DNA from: Mesorhizobium sp. YC-39 | GTDB lineage: Bacteria; Pseudomonadota; Alphaproteobacteria; Rhizobiales; Rhizobiaceae | Assembly: GCF_025753795.1 (NCBI RefSeq) | Contig: NZ_JAOWPS010000003.1 | Coordinates: forward strand, 558,001-622,000 | Reading direction: 5' to 3' | Length of the DNA stretch: 64,000 nt | Part shown: positions 34,680 to 45,537 of the stretch, one piece after another | How the letters are laid out: every line of letters begins with the position of its first letter | Position numbering within the stretch: the first letter of the stretch is position 1 | Made by a program: the position numbers and the translations under genes | Notes under the pieces: model-generated | Databases searched by the model: none | Told to the model about the DNA's origin: nothing | What the model saw: the letters and a program-made list of their open reading frames with translations, nothing else

Positions 34680-36452
34680 TCAGGCGGCCTCGCCCGTCAC
34701 GGTGCGGCTGAGGCGGCGGACCTCCTCGTCGTTGAGCAGGCCGCCGGCGCGTAGCAGGCTGGCAAAGCGGCCATTGCGCATCGACAGTTCGGCGAAGCCA
34801 CCCATCTCGACCACCTTGCCCTTGTCCATGAACACAACCAGATCGGCGTCGCGAACGGTGGTCAGGCGGTGGGCGATGATGAAGGTGGTGCGGTCGCGCC
34901 TCAGCTCATCGATCGCCTCCTTGACGCGATCTTCCGTCTCGACGTCGAGCGCGCTGGTCGCTTCGTCGAGCACCAGGATCGGCGCGTCCTTCAGCACGGC
35001 GCGGGCAATGGCGATGCGCTGGCGCTCGCCGCCCGAAAGTTGGCCACCGCGTTCGCCGACAAGCGTGTCATAGCCTTCGCTCTTCGACAGGATGAAATCC
35101 TGCGCGGCGGCGGCTAAGGCGGCAGCATGGACCTCATCATAGGTCGCATCGGCCCGGCCAACACGGATGTTGTCCTCGATCGAGCGGTTGAGCAGGCCGG
35201 CATCCTGGAACACGGTGGCGATCGAGTGGCGCAGCGACTTGCGGGTCACCGAGCGGATGTCGATGCCGTCGATCAGGATACGGCCGCTGGCCGGGTTGAA
35301 CACACGCTGCAGAAGGTTGATCAGCGTGGTCTTGCCTGCGCCGGTCGGACCAACGATGGCGACAGTCTGGCCGGCCTGGACCTCGAACGACACGTCGTCG
35401 ACGCCCTGTCCGGAATTGGCGAATTCGAAACCGACATTCTCGAAGCGCACATGGCCGGTGACGCTGCCCAGTTCGCGCAAGCCTTCCGGTTCCGCCGCAT
35501 CCGCGGCCGAATCTTCCAGCCGGTAGAACTCTTCCAGCTTCGCCCTCGCCTCGGAAATCTGATTGGCGAAAGCCGACATCTGGTCGAGACGAGCGATGAG
35601 CAGCGTGGCAAAGCCGGTAAAGGCGATGACGTCGCCAATGCGCAACTGGCCGTGCGTCACCAGATAGGCGCCGATCAAGAGCACGACCATCATCGAGATG
35701 GTCGACGACAGGCGGTGCAGCGCATTAGCCATCGCCCACCAGTCGAGCACCGGGTTCTGGGCGTCGAGCAGGTTCTTGACATAGCGCTTCAGCGCATCGG
35801 TTTCGTGGCCGATGCGGTTGTAGCTCTGCAGCACGGCGACATTGTTGACCGAGTCGGTCACATGCGCGAACACCTTGTGGTAGTGCCGCTCCACAGCCGC
35901 CTGGCCTGCCTTGGTGCGCCGCATCACCAGCCTGCCGATGCCGACATAAAGCACGCCGAGCGCGAGCAGGACCATCGACATGCGGATATCCATGCTCAGC
36001 GCCGTGGGCACGAGCAGGACCAGGGCGACGGCGGTGGACAGATGCTGCCGCATGAATTCGAGCCAGAGGCTGAACAGCGTTTCGACCGCGCGCAACAAGG
36101 TGTGCAGCGAATTCGACGTGCCGCGCTGGTGGTGCCAGGCGAGCGGCATGGTGATGACGCGCTCGAACGACTCGCAAAGAACCTCGCTACGGCGTGCGTG
36201 GGCAAAGCGGTCGGCGCCGCGTGCCACCAGCACGAAAGCAATGATGTTGAAGGCGCCAAGGCCAGCCCACAGCCCGAGCGTCGAAAAGACCGAGCCGCGA
36301 TCCGAAATGGCGTCGATCACCCGTCCGAACATGATTGGCTCGAGGATCGCGATGATGGCGAGAGCAACGTTGGCGCCGCAGATCAACGACACGCGTTTCT
36401 TGTCGGCCGCGAGGTAACCGAGCGCTCTCCAGTAGATTTGCAGAAGGGACAC
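34680..36452 (-). CDS. ndvA: Cyclic beta-1,2-glucan exporter, ABC half-transporter
   Basis: 590 residues, type I ABC exporter: six-helix transmembrane domain at ~15-300, then an ATPase with Walker A VGPTGAGKTT at ~367, signature QLSGGERQRIAIARAVLK, Walker B ILVLDEATSALD and switch IIAHRLTTV. High similarity in memory to NdvA/ChvA, which exports cyclic beta-1,2-glucan to the periplasm as a homodimer. GTG start with GGAG eight bases before. It lies 237 bp downstream of ndvB on the same strand, which secures the assignment. Required in relatives for hypoosmotic adaptation and for nodule or host invasion. Confidence 0.94.
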   Translation of the reverse strand: MSLLQIYWRALGYLAADKKRVSLICGANVALAIIAILEPIMFGRVIDAISDRGSVFSTLGLWAGLGAFNIIAFVLVARGADRFAHARRSEVLCESFERVITMPLAWHHQRGTSNSLHTLLRAVETLFSLWLEFMRQHLSTAVALVLLVPTALSMDIRMSMVLLALGVLYVGIGRLVMRRTKAGQAAVERHYHKVFAHVTDSVNNVAVLQSYNRIGHETDALKRYVKNLLDAQNPVLDWWAMANALHRLSSTISMMVVLLIGAYLVTHGQLRIGDVIAFTGFATLLIARLDQMSAFANQISEARAKLEEFYRLEDSAADAAEPEGLRELGSVTGHVRFENVGFEFANSGQGVDDVSFEVQAGQTVAIVGPTGAGKTTLINLLQRVFNPASGRILIDGIDIRSVTRKSLRHSIATVFQDAGLLNRSIEDNIRVGRADATYDEVHAAALAAAAQDFILSKSEGYDTLVGERGGQLSGGERQRIAIARAVLKDAPILVLDEATSALDVETEDRVKEAIDELRRDRTTFIIAHRLTTVRDADLVVFMDKGKVVEMGGFAELSMRNGRFASLLRAGGLLNDEEVRRLSRTVTGEAA

Positions 36453-36689
36453 TTCAGCTACTCCGCCAAACTATTATTGTGCACTGCATCATTTCCAAAG
36501 TCGTACCGGTTGATGCGTCGCAAAACAATGCTCCTGTACCGTGTCAGTTCCCATTTCGCGAACAAAACATAGCGACGGTACGAAATCTGCCGTGATCACC
36601 TAACGGTTTGAGATAAAAGGTGAAATGTCAGCCTTGCGGCGAAATCATGGCAGCGGGCGGGCGCTGCCACAATTTCAGGCAGCAGGCCC

Positions 36690-39600
36690 TCAGGCCGGGA
36701 TCCTGACGACCACTTCGGTATTGTCGCCAGTCTTCAGTTCCAGCGACGAAGCTTTCGTCTTTGTCCCATTCACCTCAAGCGAGATGGTCTTGGACTTCTT
36801 GTCGCGGACAACGCGAACCCTGAGTTCGGCCCCCAACATCTTGAGGGTTGCTGAATAACCATCCCAATGGCTAGGGAGTTTCGGCTTGAACTGGATACGC
36901 TCTCCCCGGCGCTCTATGCCGAGGATGCCTTCGACCGCGGCACGATAAAGCCAACCGGCCGAGCCGGTATACCAGGTCCAGCCGCCGCGACCGCCCTTGC
37001 CCTCGCCAGCGTAAACGTCTGCAGCCACGACATAGGGCTCGACGCGATAATGCTCCGCAGAGGCCTCATCAAGCGCGTGGTTGACTGGATTGAGCATCGA
37101 AAAACAGCGGTAGGCATCATCGGTGCGCCCCATTTCGGCGAGCGCGATGACAAACCATGTGGCCGCATGGGTGTATTGGCCACCGTTTTCACGGACACCC
37201 GGCGGATAGCTCTTGATGTAGCCTGGGTCCTTCTCTGTCCGGGAGAAGGGCGGGGTGAACAGCTTGACGATCTTCAGCTCGTCGTCGACGAGCATCTTCA
37301 TCGCTTGCTGCATCGCCGTCGTCGAGCGCGCCGGATCGCCCTCGCCCGACAGCACGCTCCAGGACTGTGCGATCGAGTCGATCTTGCACTCCTCGGAATT
37401 GCGCGACCCGAGCGGTGTGCCGTCGTCGAAGCTGCCGCGACGATACCATTCCCCGTCCCAGGCCGTGCTTTCCAATGCCCGCTTCAGCGCATCCGCGTGC
37501 TTTGTCCAGGCCTGCGCGCGCTTGGTGTCGCCTTGCGCCTTGGCGACGGGGGCAAAGTCGCCCAGCGTCTTCAAGAGGAACCAGCCCAACCAGACGCTCT
37601 CGCCCTTGCCGTGCTCGCCGACGCGGTTCATGCCGTCGTTCCAGTCGCCGCCAAGGATCAGCGGCAGCCCGGCCGGGCTGCTGCGCTTGACGGCAAGGTC
37701 GAGCGCTCGCGCACAATGATCGTAGAGCGAAGCGGTCTTCTTCGAGATCTCCGGGGTGAAGAAGGCATCGTGCTCGCCTTCGCCCAGCGCCTGTCCGTCG
37801 ATGAAGGGAAGCTGTTCCTTGAGGATCGTGGTGTCACCGGTTACCAGCAGGTAACGTGCCGTGGCGTGGGCGAGCCAGACGACGTCGTCCGAGATCATGG
37901 TGCGGACGCCTGCCTCGGTGCGCGGCAGCCACCAGTGCTGCACGTCGCCTTCGGGGAATTGCCGCCGCGCCGCGTTGAGGATCTGGTCACGCGCCAGTTT
38001 CGGATCATGGGCCAGCAGCGCCAGCGTGTCCTGCAACTGGTCGCGGAAGCCGAAGGCGCCGCTCGCCTGGTAGAACGCCGAGCGGGCGCGGATGCGACAG
38101 GCAAGGCTCTGGTAGGGCAGCCAGTGGTTGACCATGGCGTCGAGCGCCTTGTCCGGCGTCTCGACCTGTATGGTGTCGAGAAAGCCTCGCCAAACGCGCT
38201 CGTTATCGGCCAGCCGCTGATCGAAATCCTTGCCGCGATGATGCTGCACCAGGGTGCTGGCCTCCTCAGCGGAGGCCGCATCACCGAGCAGCCAGATGAG
38301 CGTCACGTCGCCGCCGGCAGGGATATCGACGTCGCGCGCGATTGCAGCGCACGGATCGTCGCCGGCCTCGACCCTACCCGACAGAGTGGCGCCGGTAAGC
38401 ACCGCATGCGGAAACTCGCTGCTGCCGTGCCTGCCCAGGAACTCCGTGCGGTCGGCCGTCACCGACTGTGCCGCACCATCGGCAGCCAGGAAGGCGACCC
38501 GCTCGCTGAAATCGAGCCCGTAGGGGTTTTGTGCCAGCAATGCGCCGGTCGCGGTGTCCCTGGACGGAACGATGGTCGCCGCCGTGCGCGACCGATGGCT
38601 GCCAAGAACCCATTCCGCATAGGCATAAATGCGCAGCCGCGCCGGCACCGAACCCGAATTCTGGATGCGCAGCCTCGAGATCCTCACCGGATCGACCGGG
38701 TCCACCACATGGGTGAGGTCCATCGACAGTGGTCCACGCTTCGAACGGAAGGTCGAAAAACCCTGCCCGTGCCATGTCTCGTAGGTCATGGCGGGATCGC
38801 GCACCATGGCGGCCAGCGGCGAGAATGCCTTGCCGCTGGCATGATCGTAGACGTAGATGCCCTCGCCCGGCCGGTTGGAGACCGGGTCGTTCGACCATGG
38901 CGTGAGCTGATAGTCGCGGCTGTTGCGGCTCCAGGTGAAGGCCGCGCCCTCAGCCGAAACATGGAAGCCGAACGAGGCGTTGGAGACGACGTTGATCCAG
39001 GGCTGCGGCGTCGCGCGCCGGCCGGCAAGGCGCATGACATAGTGACGTCCGTCGCCGTCAAAGCCGCCAAAACCGTTCCAGAGGCTCAGCCCGCTGCCGT
39101 CGGCGCTGCTTTCGATCAAAGACTGGGCCGCCAATGCTTGCGCGCTGATCGGCGCCGGCAAGGACGGCTCGCGAGGCGCCATGGCGCCGCCCGGCTGCAG
39201 TGTATCCCGTGCCTGAAGTGCGGCGGCCTCGGCGCGCTCGATCTGATCGAAGATGGTGCCGTTGCGTGTATGCAGCACAATGCGCGCCGCAGCGAGCAGC
39301 GTCTTGTAGGTCGCCTCGTCCATCAGGTCGCGGCGCACCGCGAAGATGTGCTGGCGCGGTCCCAGCTCCTTGCCGCGCAAGCGGCTGTTTTCGCACAGTG
39401 TCTCGACAGCCCGCTGCAGGTCCTGCACGTAGGACGAGGCCTGTTCGTTGACGACGACGAAATCGATCATCATGCCGCGGGCGCGCATATATTCCTGGAA
39501 GCGGAGCGCCTGGGCGACAATTTCCAGGTCGGCGACGTCGCCGATCCTGACCAGGAAGATCGGAAAATCGCCGGATATGCTGGTCGGCCACAGGTTGGAT

Positions 39601-42600
39601 TGCTTGCCGAGCCCGGAGGCGATGGATTCCGCGGGAAGGCGCAGGAATGGATCGGGATAGATCAGATAGCGCGCCAGCTTCTGCACATTGGCGGCGTCGG
39701 TCAGGCTGAGGCCGAGGTGACGGGTCTGCACCTGTGAACGAGTCCAGGCGAGCATCGCCTGGCGGGCGAAGCTTTCCGGATGGTCGAGACGAGCAATGGC
39801 TTCGTCGAGTTCGGCGCGGTTGGCGCCGACGATGGTCCAGAAGGTCAGTGAGATCTTCTTGTTGGCAGGCACACGCACCTGCCGGCGCAGCGAGGCGACC
39901 GGGTCCAGCGTGAAGCCAGAATGGCCGCCGAGCTTAGCGCCCGGATCGAAGGCGGCGGCCTCAGCGATGGTGCGGCCGCGGCCGATGAAGGCGCGCCGGT
40001 CGGTTTCGGCCTCGGCGTCGCGCGCCGGTCCAGACGGATCGGTGACGAAATGCACCATTGTGACATCAGGTTCGTCGGTTTCGCGTTTGCGTCGCGTGGC
40101 GAAGATCGCACCTTTGTTGGCAGCGATTTCGGTTTCCACGAACATCTTCGAGAACGCCGGATGTGCGTAGTCCGATGCCTCGGATCCCAGCACCAGTTCG
40201 GCAAACGAGGTCACTTCGATGTGCCGGTCGGTGGCGCCATCATTGTAGAGCGTTACCCGCCGGCCTTCGCCGTTGCCTTCGGAAATGACGATGCATTCGA
40301 CCTCCGAGCGCAGCGATCCCACGGATTTGACGAAGCTCGCCTTGTCGTCGGAAAACAGCGTCTGCACGCGCTCATCCGTCGCGCGCTTTGGCTCCGCGGT
40401 AGTCGACCACCAGTCGCCGGTGCCGGCGTCGCGCAAGAAGATATAGGAGCCAAGCCGGTCCTCGGTCGGATCCGGCTGCCAGCGCGTGACAGCAAGCTCG
40501 CCCCAGCGGCTGTAGCCCGAGCCGGTGGCGGTGACCATGACCGAGTAGCGGCCATTGGACATGACGCTGGTCGAACGCAACGCCCTGAGCGGATCGAGCA
40601 CAATGCGCATGTCCGGGCTCTCGGTCTCGGTCTCGTCCTTCGAGCGCTCGTCGGCCTCGGTCCTGACGGTCGCGGTCGGGATGTCGCGCGGCGCCCTTTC
40701 CTGCAGCAACAACTCGGCCGACTCGATCACCGGATCCGAGTGGAAGCGGTCGCGCAGGCGCCCTTCGAAGATGGCGTCGGCAACGGCGGCGATCGACATG
40801 CCGGAATGGTGGGCCATGTAGTTGAGCACGACGGCATGGTCGGTGCCTTCGGGCACGCGCTGCGGCGTGAAATCGACCGCATCATAATAGCCGTGCCGGC
40901 CAAGCGCGCCGATGGCCCTCAGCCTGGCCAGGTTCTGCACGGATTCGCGTGGCGTGAACTGCGCCGCAAGGATCGTCGCGTAAGGCGCGATCACGGTGTT
41001 TTGGCCAAGGCCGCGCTTCAGGCCGAGCCCGGGTACGCCGAAATTGGTGTACTGGTAAGTCAGCTCGCGGTCGCGGGCGTTGTAGGCCGCTTCCGAAATG
41101 CCCCACGGCACGTTCTTCGAGCGGGCATACTGCATCTGCCGCTTGATGATCAGCTTGCTGGTCTGATTGAGGATCGAGCCCTGCGGCTCCTTCATCACCA
41201 GCGGCGGCATCAGATATTCGAACATCGAGCCGGACCATGACATCAGCGCGCCCTGGAAACCGATCTCGACGATCGGCCGGCCGAGCCGGAACCAGTGTTC
41301 GGTCGGCAGGTCGCCCTTGGCGATGGCGAACAGGCTGGTCAGCCGCGCCTCGGAGGCGAGAAGGTCATAGCAGCTTTCGTCGAGCTGATGCTCCTCGACC
41401 CGGTAGCCGATCGACAGCAGCTTGCGCTCCTGCCGCATCAGGAAGGAGAAATCCATCTCGAAGGCGAAGCGGCGGGTGCGCTCGCGCAGCGCCAGGAGCT
41501 TGGCACGCAGGGCCTCGACGGCATTGTCGTCGCTGTGCGCGTCATGGACATGCGCCTCGCAGGTTGCCTCCAGCCTGGCCGCCCAGTCCGCGATGACGTC
41601 GCTGCGCGTCGACGCGGCCTCGGTGTGGATTGCTACGGCGAGCTTACGGATCTCGCCAGCGAGGACAGCCAGGTTGATGGTGCGGATCGACGCCATCTCG
41701 GGCTGCGCCTTGATCGACAGGACCGCCCGCCGCATGCCATCGAGGCGGTCGGCGAGACGCTGGCGCAACGGCCGCAACTGGCGGCGGTCGTCGGGCAATT
41801 CCTCAAGGCTTTCGTCGAGGATCGTCACCGTATCGAGGATGCCCTCGAAGTCGCCCTGGAGGTGAACGGAAGGCGCTTCCGCCCATTCGGCGCAGGCGGC
41901 GGCCACCGCCACCAGATGGCCAGCGAGATTGCCGCTGTCGACGGCGGAAATATAGAGCGGATAGAGCGGCTTCAGCGTTGTCGTGTCATACCAGTTGAAG
42001 AGATGGCCGCGGTCGCGCGGCATGCTCTCGATGGTGGTCATGGTCGCGTCGATACGGGTGATGGCGTCGGACAGGCTGATCCAGCCGAAGTCGCGCGCCG
42101 AAACCACGGACAGAAGATAGACGCCGATATTGGTCGGTGACGTGCGCGGCGCCACGACCGGCGCCGGGCTCTCCTGGAAATTGTCGGGCGGCAGATTGTG
42201 GTGCTCGGCCGTGACGAAGGTCTCGAAATAATGCCATGTGCGCCGCGCGACGGTGCGCAGCGCATGGATGTCGGCCGCCGATATGCGCAGCCGGTCCTCG
42301 GTTTCGGCCGAGCGGCTGATCCAGCAGGCGACGGCCGGCGAGCCGATCCAGAACAGCGCGAAGAAAAAGGCGACGAAGGCGCCGGTGGAATCGGCCAGCA
42401 CCGGAATGGCGAGGCCGACGACGCCGATGATCACAGCGCCATACATCATGCCGTAGTAGGAGCGGAGATCATTGTCGCCGTTCTTGTGCGCCTGCGAGGC
42501 GGTGCGCCATTCGAGCAGGTTCTGCCGGCTGACGAACAGGCGGTAGAGCGTGCGGATGATGGCGTCGCCCATCATCCAGGCATTGTGCGCCATCAGCACG

Positions 42601-45272
42601 ATTTTCAGCGCCACCAGGGCTGTGCCGAAGACCACGTCGTGCGCCAGCGCCGAGAAATGCCCGCGCGGCGTCTGATCGCCGCTTTTCGGCAGGATCGAAT
42701 TGACGATGTCGAAGGTCGGCGCCATGAACAGCGTGAGGATCAGCAGCGCCTGCCACTGCGCGGCCTGCGTGAAGGGCAGGAGCGTCCAGCCGGCGATCGC
42801 CGCCATCACCCAGAAGATCGGTGTCAGAGAACGGCGCAGATTGTCGACCATCTTCCAGCGCGACAGCGCCGGGACGCCGGAGCGCGGGTCGAGGATGAAG
42901 CCCAGAAGCTGCCAGTCGCCGCGTGCCCAGCGATGGTGGCGCGAGGCGTCGACCGAATAGCGGGTGGGATAGTCCTCGACCAGCTCGACGTCGGTAACGA
43001 GCGCCGAACGTGCCAGCGCGCCTTCGAGCAGATCATGGCTGAGGATGGTGTTTTCCTCGATGCGGCCCTTCAGCGCCGCCTCGAAGGCGTCGACATGGTA
43101 GAGGCCCTTACCGGTGAAGGAGCCGTCGCCGAAGACGTCCTGGTAGAGATCCGACACGGCAAAGACATAAGGATCGAGGCCGCGATTGGCCGAAAAGATC
43201 CGCTGGAAGAAGGAGGAGTCGTCGCCACTGGTCAGCGAGGCGGTGATACGCGGCTGCAGAATGGTGTAACCTGATGTGACGACCCGCTTTGCGGCATCGA
43301 AATGCGGGCGATTGAGCGGGTGGCAAAGCTTGCCGACCAGAGTGGCGACGGCATCGCGGGTGGTGCGCGTGTCGGCGTCCAGCGTCATCACATGGACGAC
43401 GTTTTCCGGCAATGGCACATCCAGCGGCAGGAAGGTGGTATCGCTGTCGCCGCGCAGCAGAAGGTCCAGTTCGTGCAGCTTGCCGCGCTTGCGCTCCCAG
43501 CCCATCCAGACACCCTGGGATTCGTTGTAGAGCCGCCGGCGGTGCAGGAGATAAAATCGCGGCACGCCTGCGCTGGGATAGCGGGCATTCAGCCGCGCGA
43601 TCTCGTCACGCGCATATTGGAGGATCTCGATATCCGCTGCATCGATTTCGGTCTTCGAGTCCGGCCAGTCCGAAAGCAGCGCGAAATGGATTTCGTCCTC
43701 GGTGTTGGCGAGATGATGCACTTCTATGTTGCGGATATTTTCCTCGACATCGTCGCGCGAGCCGATCAGCGACGGGACCACCACCAGCGTGCGCGCCTCG
43801 GGCGGCAGACCCTGCCGATAATCGTAGCCGATCAGACGCGTCGGCTTCAGGAACAACGATACGACGGTGTTGAAGAATGCCAGCGCGCCTTCGCTCGCCG
43901 GCACCGCAAACAGCGCCAGCATCAAGACGATCGAGGGCACGGACAATCCGAGATTGGCAAGCGCATTGCCTGAGAGGACCAGAAGCAGCACCGTCAGCGC
44001 GAACACCGGCACGACAATGCCCAGCCACCCCGTGCTGGCGAAGGCTCGTTTGGTGGCGACGGTGATGGTCGGCCGGTAGCCGATCGCCTTTTCCAGTTCC
44101 AGCCGGCGCGGGCCGACGAGAAAGAAGCCGACATCGGTGTGAGCGACCGGACCGGTTTCGGCCAACGAAACTGGGGCATCCGTAACGGAGGCATGACCGG
44201 CGAGTTCGATCGCCTTTTCGGCGACGCGAAATTCGGAAAGATCGGAGCGGCGCGCCAACGCCTCGATAGCGGTCCGGTACTGGTCGCGCGAGAAGAAATC
44301 GAGCGCGGCGAAATCGGTGCGCTCGCGCAGAAGCGTATCGATGCGGCTGACACCTTCGAACCACACCGTCCAGTCGATATCGTTGATCAGCCTTAGGCCG
44401 CGGATGATGTTGCCGGTGGTCACATTGCCGCTGGACAGCGTCCGATGCTCGCCGATGATGATTTCCTCGGCGTCGGAGCCGGTCTTTTCAAGCTCGCCTT
44501 CCAGCCATTCCAGCGCCCTGCCGGCGTTCTGCGATCCGTCGCGCAGACGGTAGAGCAACTGGGTGGCAAAGGTGGTGTCCTGGGCATGGGCGCCATAGCT
44601 CGACAGGATGGCCTGGCGGTCGGCGCTGTCGTCGGTCGACAGAACGCGGTCGGCGACCTCGTTGGCGATCTGGCGCATCTGCCTTGTGCGATTGACCCTC
44701 ACCGCGATCCGGCGAAGATTTTCGATCAGAACGAAACGCAGCAGCGACGGCAGCGCCCAGAGCTCGCCGATCTTCAGCGGTTCGATCGACTGAAAGCCTT
44801 CAACGATCGCTTTGAACATGGTCGCCGAGACGGAACTGTCGGAATGCGCGACATAGGTCCAGGCCAACGCCAGCGCGCGAGGCACGCTGGCGCCATCGGC
44901 CAGCTTCAGGGTCGGCAACTGCCGGTAGAAACGGCGTGGCAGGTCACGCTTGACCTGAAAGATGGTTTCCTCGACCAGATAGTTGTTGTCGAGCAGCCAT
45001 TGCGCTGCCGGCGTGATCGTTTCGCCCCTTGCCTGTGCGGCATTGGTCGAGCGGTAAACTTCGAGGATCTTCTTGGCGCTGTCGCGGATGCGCGCCTGAA
45101 AGTCGAACGGGGTCAGGCCAAACAATTCCGTGAGGTCGCCCTTGGCGAGGCTTTCGCCCAGCGCGCGCAGGCGATCTTCTGGCAGGAAATGGGAGCGTAT
45201 CGGCTCTTCGGTGATGGCCGGGAAGCTCGCGCTCGTCTTTTCCATTTGGGTGGGATTTGTTTGGATATTCAT
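36690..45272 (-). CDS. ndvB: Cyclic beta-1,2-glucan synthase
   Basis: 2860 residues, full length for NdvB/ChvB/Cgs. The N-terminal half is inner-membrane glycosyltransferase GT84: MTLDADTRTTRDAVATLVGKL near 628 and the processive motif HHRWARGDWQLLGF near 782, with clusters of membrane helices around 420-480 and 820-1000. The C-terminal half has the GH94 phosphorylase-like region that sets chain length, including DWNDGMNRVGEHGKGESVW near 2540, and repeated carbohydrate-binding blocks. It starts, elongates on itself and cyclises beta-1,2-glucan from UDP-glucose. ATG 45272 has only a weak CGGAA upstream. A 956-residue antisense frame inside it is a shadow. Confidence 0.97.
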   Translation of the reverse strand: MNIQTNPTQMEKTSASFPAITEEPIRSHFLPEDRLRALGESLAKGDLTELFGLTPFDFQARIRDSAKKILEVYRSTNAAQARGETITPAAQWLLDNNYLVEETIFQVKRDLPRRFYRQLPTLKLADGASVPRALALAWTYVAHSDSSVSATMFKAIVEGFQSIEPLKIGELWALPSLLRFVLIENLRRIAVRVNRTRQMRQIANEVADRVLSTDDSADRQAILSSYGAHAQDTTFATQLLYRLRDGSQNAGRALEWLEGELEKTGSDAEEIIIGEHRTLSSGNVTTGNIIRGLRLINDIDWTVWFEGVSRIDTLLRERTDFAALDFFSRDQYRTAIEALARRSDLSEFRVAEKAIELAGHASVTDAPVSLAETGPVAHTDVGFFLVGPRRLELEKAIGYRPTITVATKRAFASTGWLGIVVPVFALTVLLLVLSGNALANLGLSVPSIVLMLALFAVPASEGALAFFNTVVSLFLKPTRLIGYDYRQGLPPEARTLVVVPSLIGSRDDVEENIRNIEVHHLANTEDEIHFALLSDWPDSKTEIDAADIEILQYARDEIARLNARYPSAGVPRFYLLHRRRLYNESQGVWMGWERKRGKLHELDLLLRGDSDTTFLPLDVPLPENVVHVMTLDADTRTTRDAVATLVGKLCHPLNRPHFDAAKRVVTSGYTILQPRITASLTSGDDSSFFQRIFSANRGLDPYVFAVSDLYQDVFGDGSFTGKGLYHVDAFEAALKGRIEENTILSHDLLEGALARSALVTDVELVEDYPTRYSVDASRHHRWARGDWQLLGFILDPRSGVPALSRWKMVDNLRRSLTPIFWVMAAIAGWTLLPFTQAAQWQALLILTLFMAPTFDIVNSILPKSGDQTPRGHFSALAHDVVFGTALVALKIVLMAHNAWMMGDAIIRTLYRLFVSRQNLLEWRTASQAHKNGDNDLRSYYGMMYGAVIIGVVGLAIPVLADSTGAFVAFFFALFWIGSPAVACWISRSAETEDRLRISAADIHALRTVARRTWHYFETFVTAEHHNLPPDNFQESPAPVVAPRTSPTNIGVYLLSVVSARDFGWISLSDAITRIDATMTTIESMPRDRGHLFNWYDTTTLKPLYPLYISAVDSGNLAGHLVAVAAACAEWAEAPSVHLQGDFEGILDTVTILDESLEELPDDRRQLRPLRQRLADRLDGMRRAVLSIKAQPEMASIRTINLAVLAGEIRKLAVAIHTEAASTRSDVIADWAARLEATCEAHVHDAHSDDNAVEALRAKLLALRERTRRFAFEMDFSFLMRQERKLLSIGYRVEEHQLDESCYDLLASEARLTSLFAIAKGDLPTEHWFRLGRPIVEIGFQGALMSWSGSMFEYLMPPLVMKEPQGSILNQTSKLIIKRQMQYARSKNVPWGISEAAYNARDRELTYQYTNFGVPGLGLKRGLGQNTVIAPYATILAAQFTPRESVQNLARLRAIGALGRHGYYDAVDFTPQRVPEGTDHAVVLNYMAHHSGMSIAAVADAIFEGRLRDRFHSDPVIESAELLLQERAPRDIPTATVRTEADERSKDETETESPDMRIVLDPLRALRSTSVMSNGRYSVMVTATGSGYSRWGELAVTRWQPDPTEDRLGSYIFLRDAGTGDWWSTTAEPKRATDERVQTLFSDDKASFVKSVGSLRSEVECIVISEGNGEGRRVTLYNDGATDRHIEVTSFAELVLGSEASDYAHPAFSKMFVETEIAANKGAIFATRRKRETDEPDVTMVHFVTDPSGPARDAEAETDRRAFIGRGRTIAEAAAFDPGAKLGGHSGFTLDPVASLRRQVRVPANKKISLTFWTIVGANRAELDEAIARLDHPESFARQAMLAWTRSQVQTRHLGLSLTDAANVQKLARYLIYPDPFLRLPAESIASGLGKQSNLWPTSISGDFPIFLVRIGDVADLEIVAQALRFQEYMRARGMMIDFVVVNEQASSYVQDLQRAVETLCENSRLRGKELGPRQHIFAVRRDLMDEATYKTLLAAARIVLHTRNGTIFDQIERAEAAALQARDTLQPGGAMAPREPSLPAPISAQALAAQSLIESSADGSGLSLWNGFGGFDGDGRHYVMRLAGRRATPQPWINVVSNASFGFHVSAEGAAFTWSRNSRDYQLTPWSNDPVSNRPGEGIYVYDHASGKAFSPLAAMVRDPAMTYETWHGQGFSTFRSKRGPLSMDLTHVVDPVDPVRISRLRIQNSGSVPARLRIYAYAEWVLGSHRSRTAATIVPSRDTATGALLAQNPYGLDFSERVAFLAADGAAQSVTADRTEFLGRHGSSEFPHAVLTGATLSGRVEAGDDPCAAIARDVDIPAGGDVTLIWLLGDAASAEEASTLVQHHRGKDFDQRLADNERVWRGFLDTIQVETPDKALDAMVNHWLPYQSLACRIRARSAFYQASGAFGFRDQLQDTLALLAHDPKLARDQILNAARRQFPEGDVQHWWLPRTEAGVRTMISDDVVWLAHATARYLLVTGDTTILKEQLPFIDGQALGEGEHDAFFTPEISKKTASLYDHCARALDLAVKRSSPAGLPLILGGDWNDGMNRVGEHGKGESVWLGWFLLKTLGDFAPVAKAQGDTKRAQAWTKHADALKRALESTAWDGEWYRRGSFDDGTPLGSRNSEECKIDSIAQSWSVLSGEGDPARSTTAMQQAMKMLVDDELKIVKLFTPPFSRTEKDPGYIKSYPPGVRENGGQYTHAATWFVIALAEMGRTDDAYRCFSMLNPVNHALDEASAEHYRVEPYVVAADVYAGEGKGGRGGWTWYTGSAGWLYRAAVEGILGIERRGERIQFKPKLPSHWDGYSATLKMLGAELRVRVVRDKKSKTISLEVNGTKTKASSLELKTGDNTEVVVRIPA

Positions 45273-45537
45273 TGAAAATTCCGCATGGAGGGACGCAGTG
45301 CGGCGTCACCGCCACGGCAATGTCCCTAAAACCGGTTCAAATGCAATTGGTTGCATCACGACAATTGGCCGAAAGTTATGTCTGCACCACGACAGGGCGT
45401 CGTCTTCGACAACTTCCGGACGAGCGCCCCTCTCTTCCATCCGATTTGATCGAAGAAAGGATTCGGGCTTTTTCGTGATGTGGGTCGCAGCTTACGCCAA
45501 ATTCGGCCCGGGCCGCGATCATGTTTGGAGACAGGCG

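Noticed and set aside
36453..36689. Possible gene or small RNA between ndvB and ndvA
   Set aside because: 237 bp with no convincing frame, hairpin or promoter that I can support.
36867..39737. 956-codon open frame on the plus strand
   Set aside because: Lies wholly antisense to ndvB; its composition (Arg/Gly/Gln-rich) is that of a GC-rich shadow frame and shows no domain.
45273..45537. Short plus-strand frames upstream of ndvB
   Set aside because: 265-bp gap between hutD end and ndvB start; frames lack a start site and domain, and the stretch more likely holds the ndvB promoter, whose boxes I could not identify with confidence.
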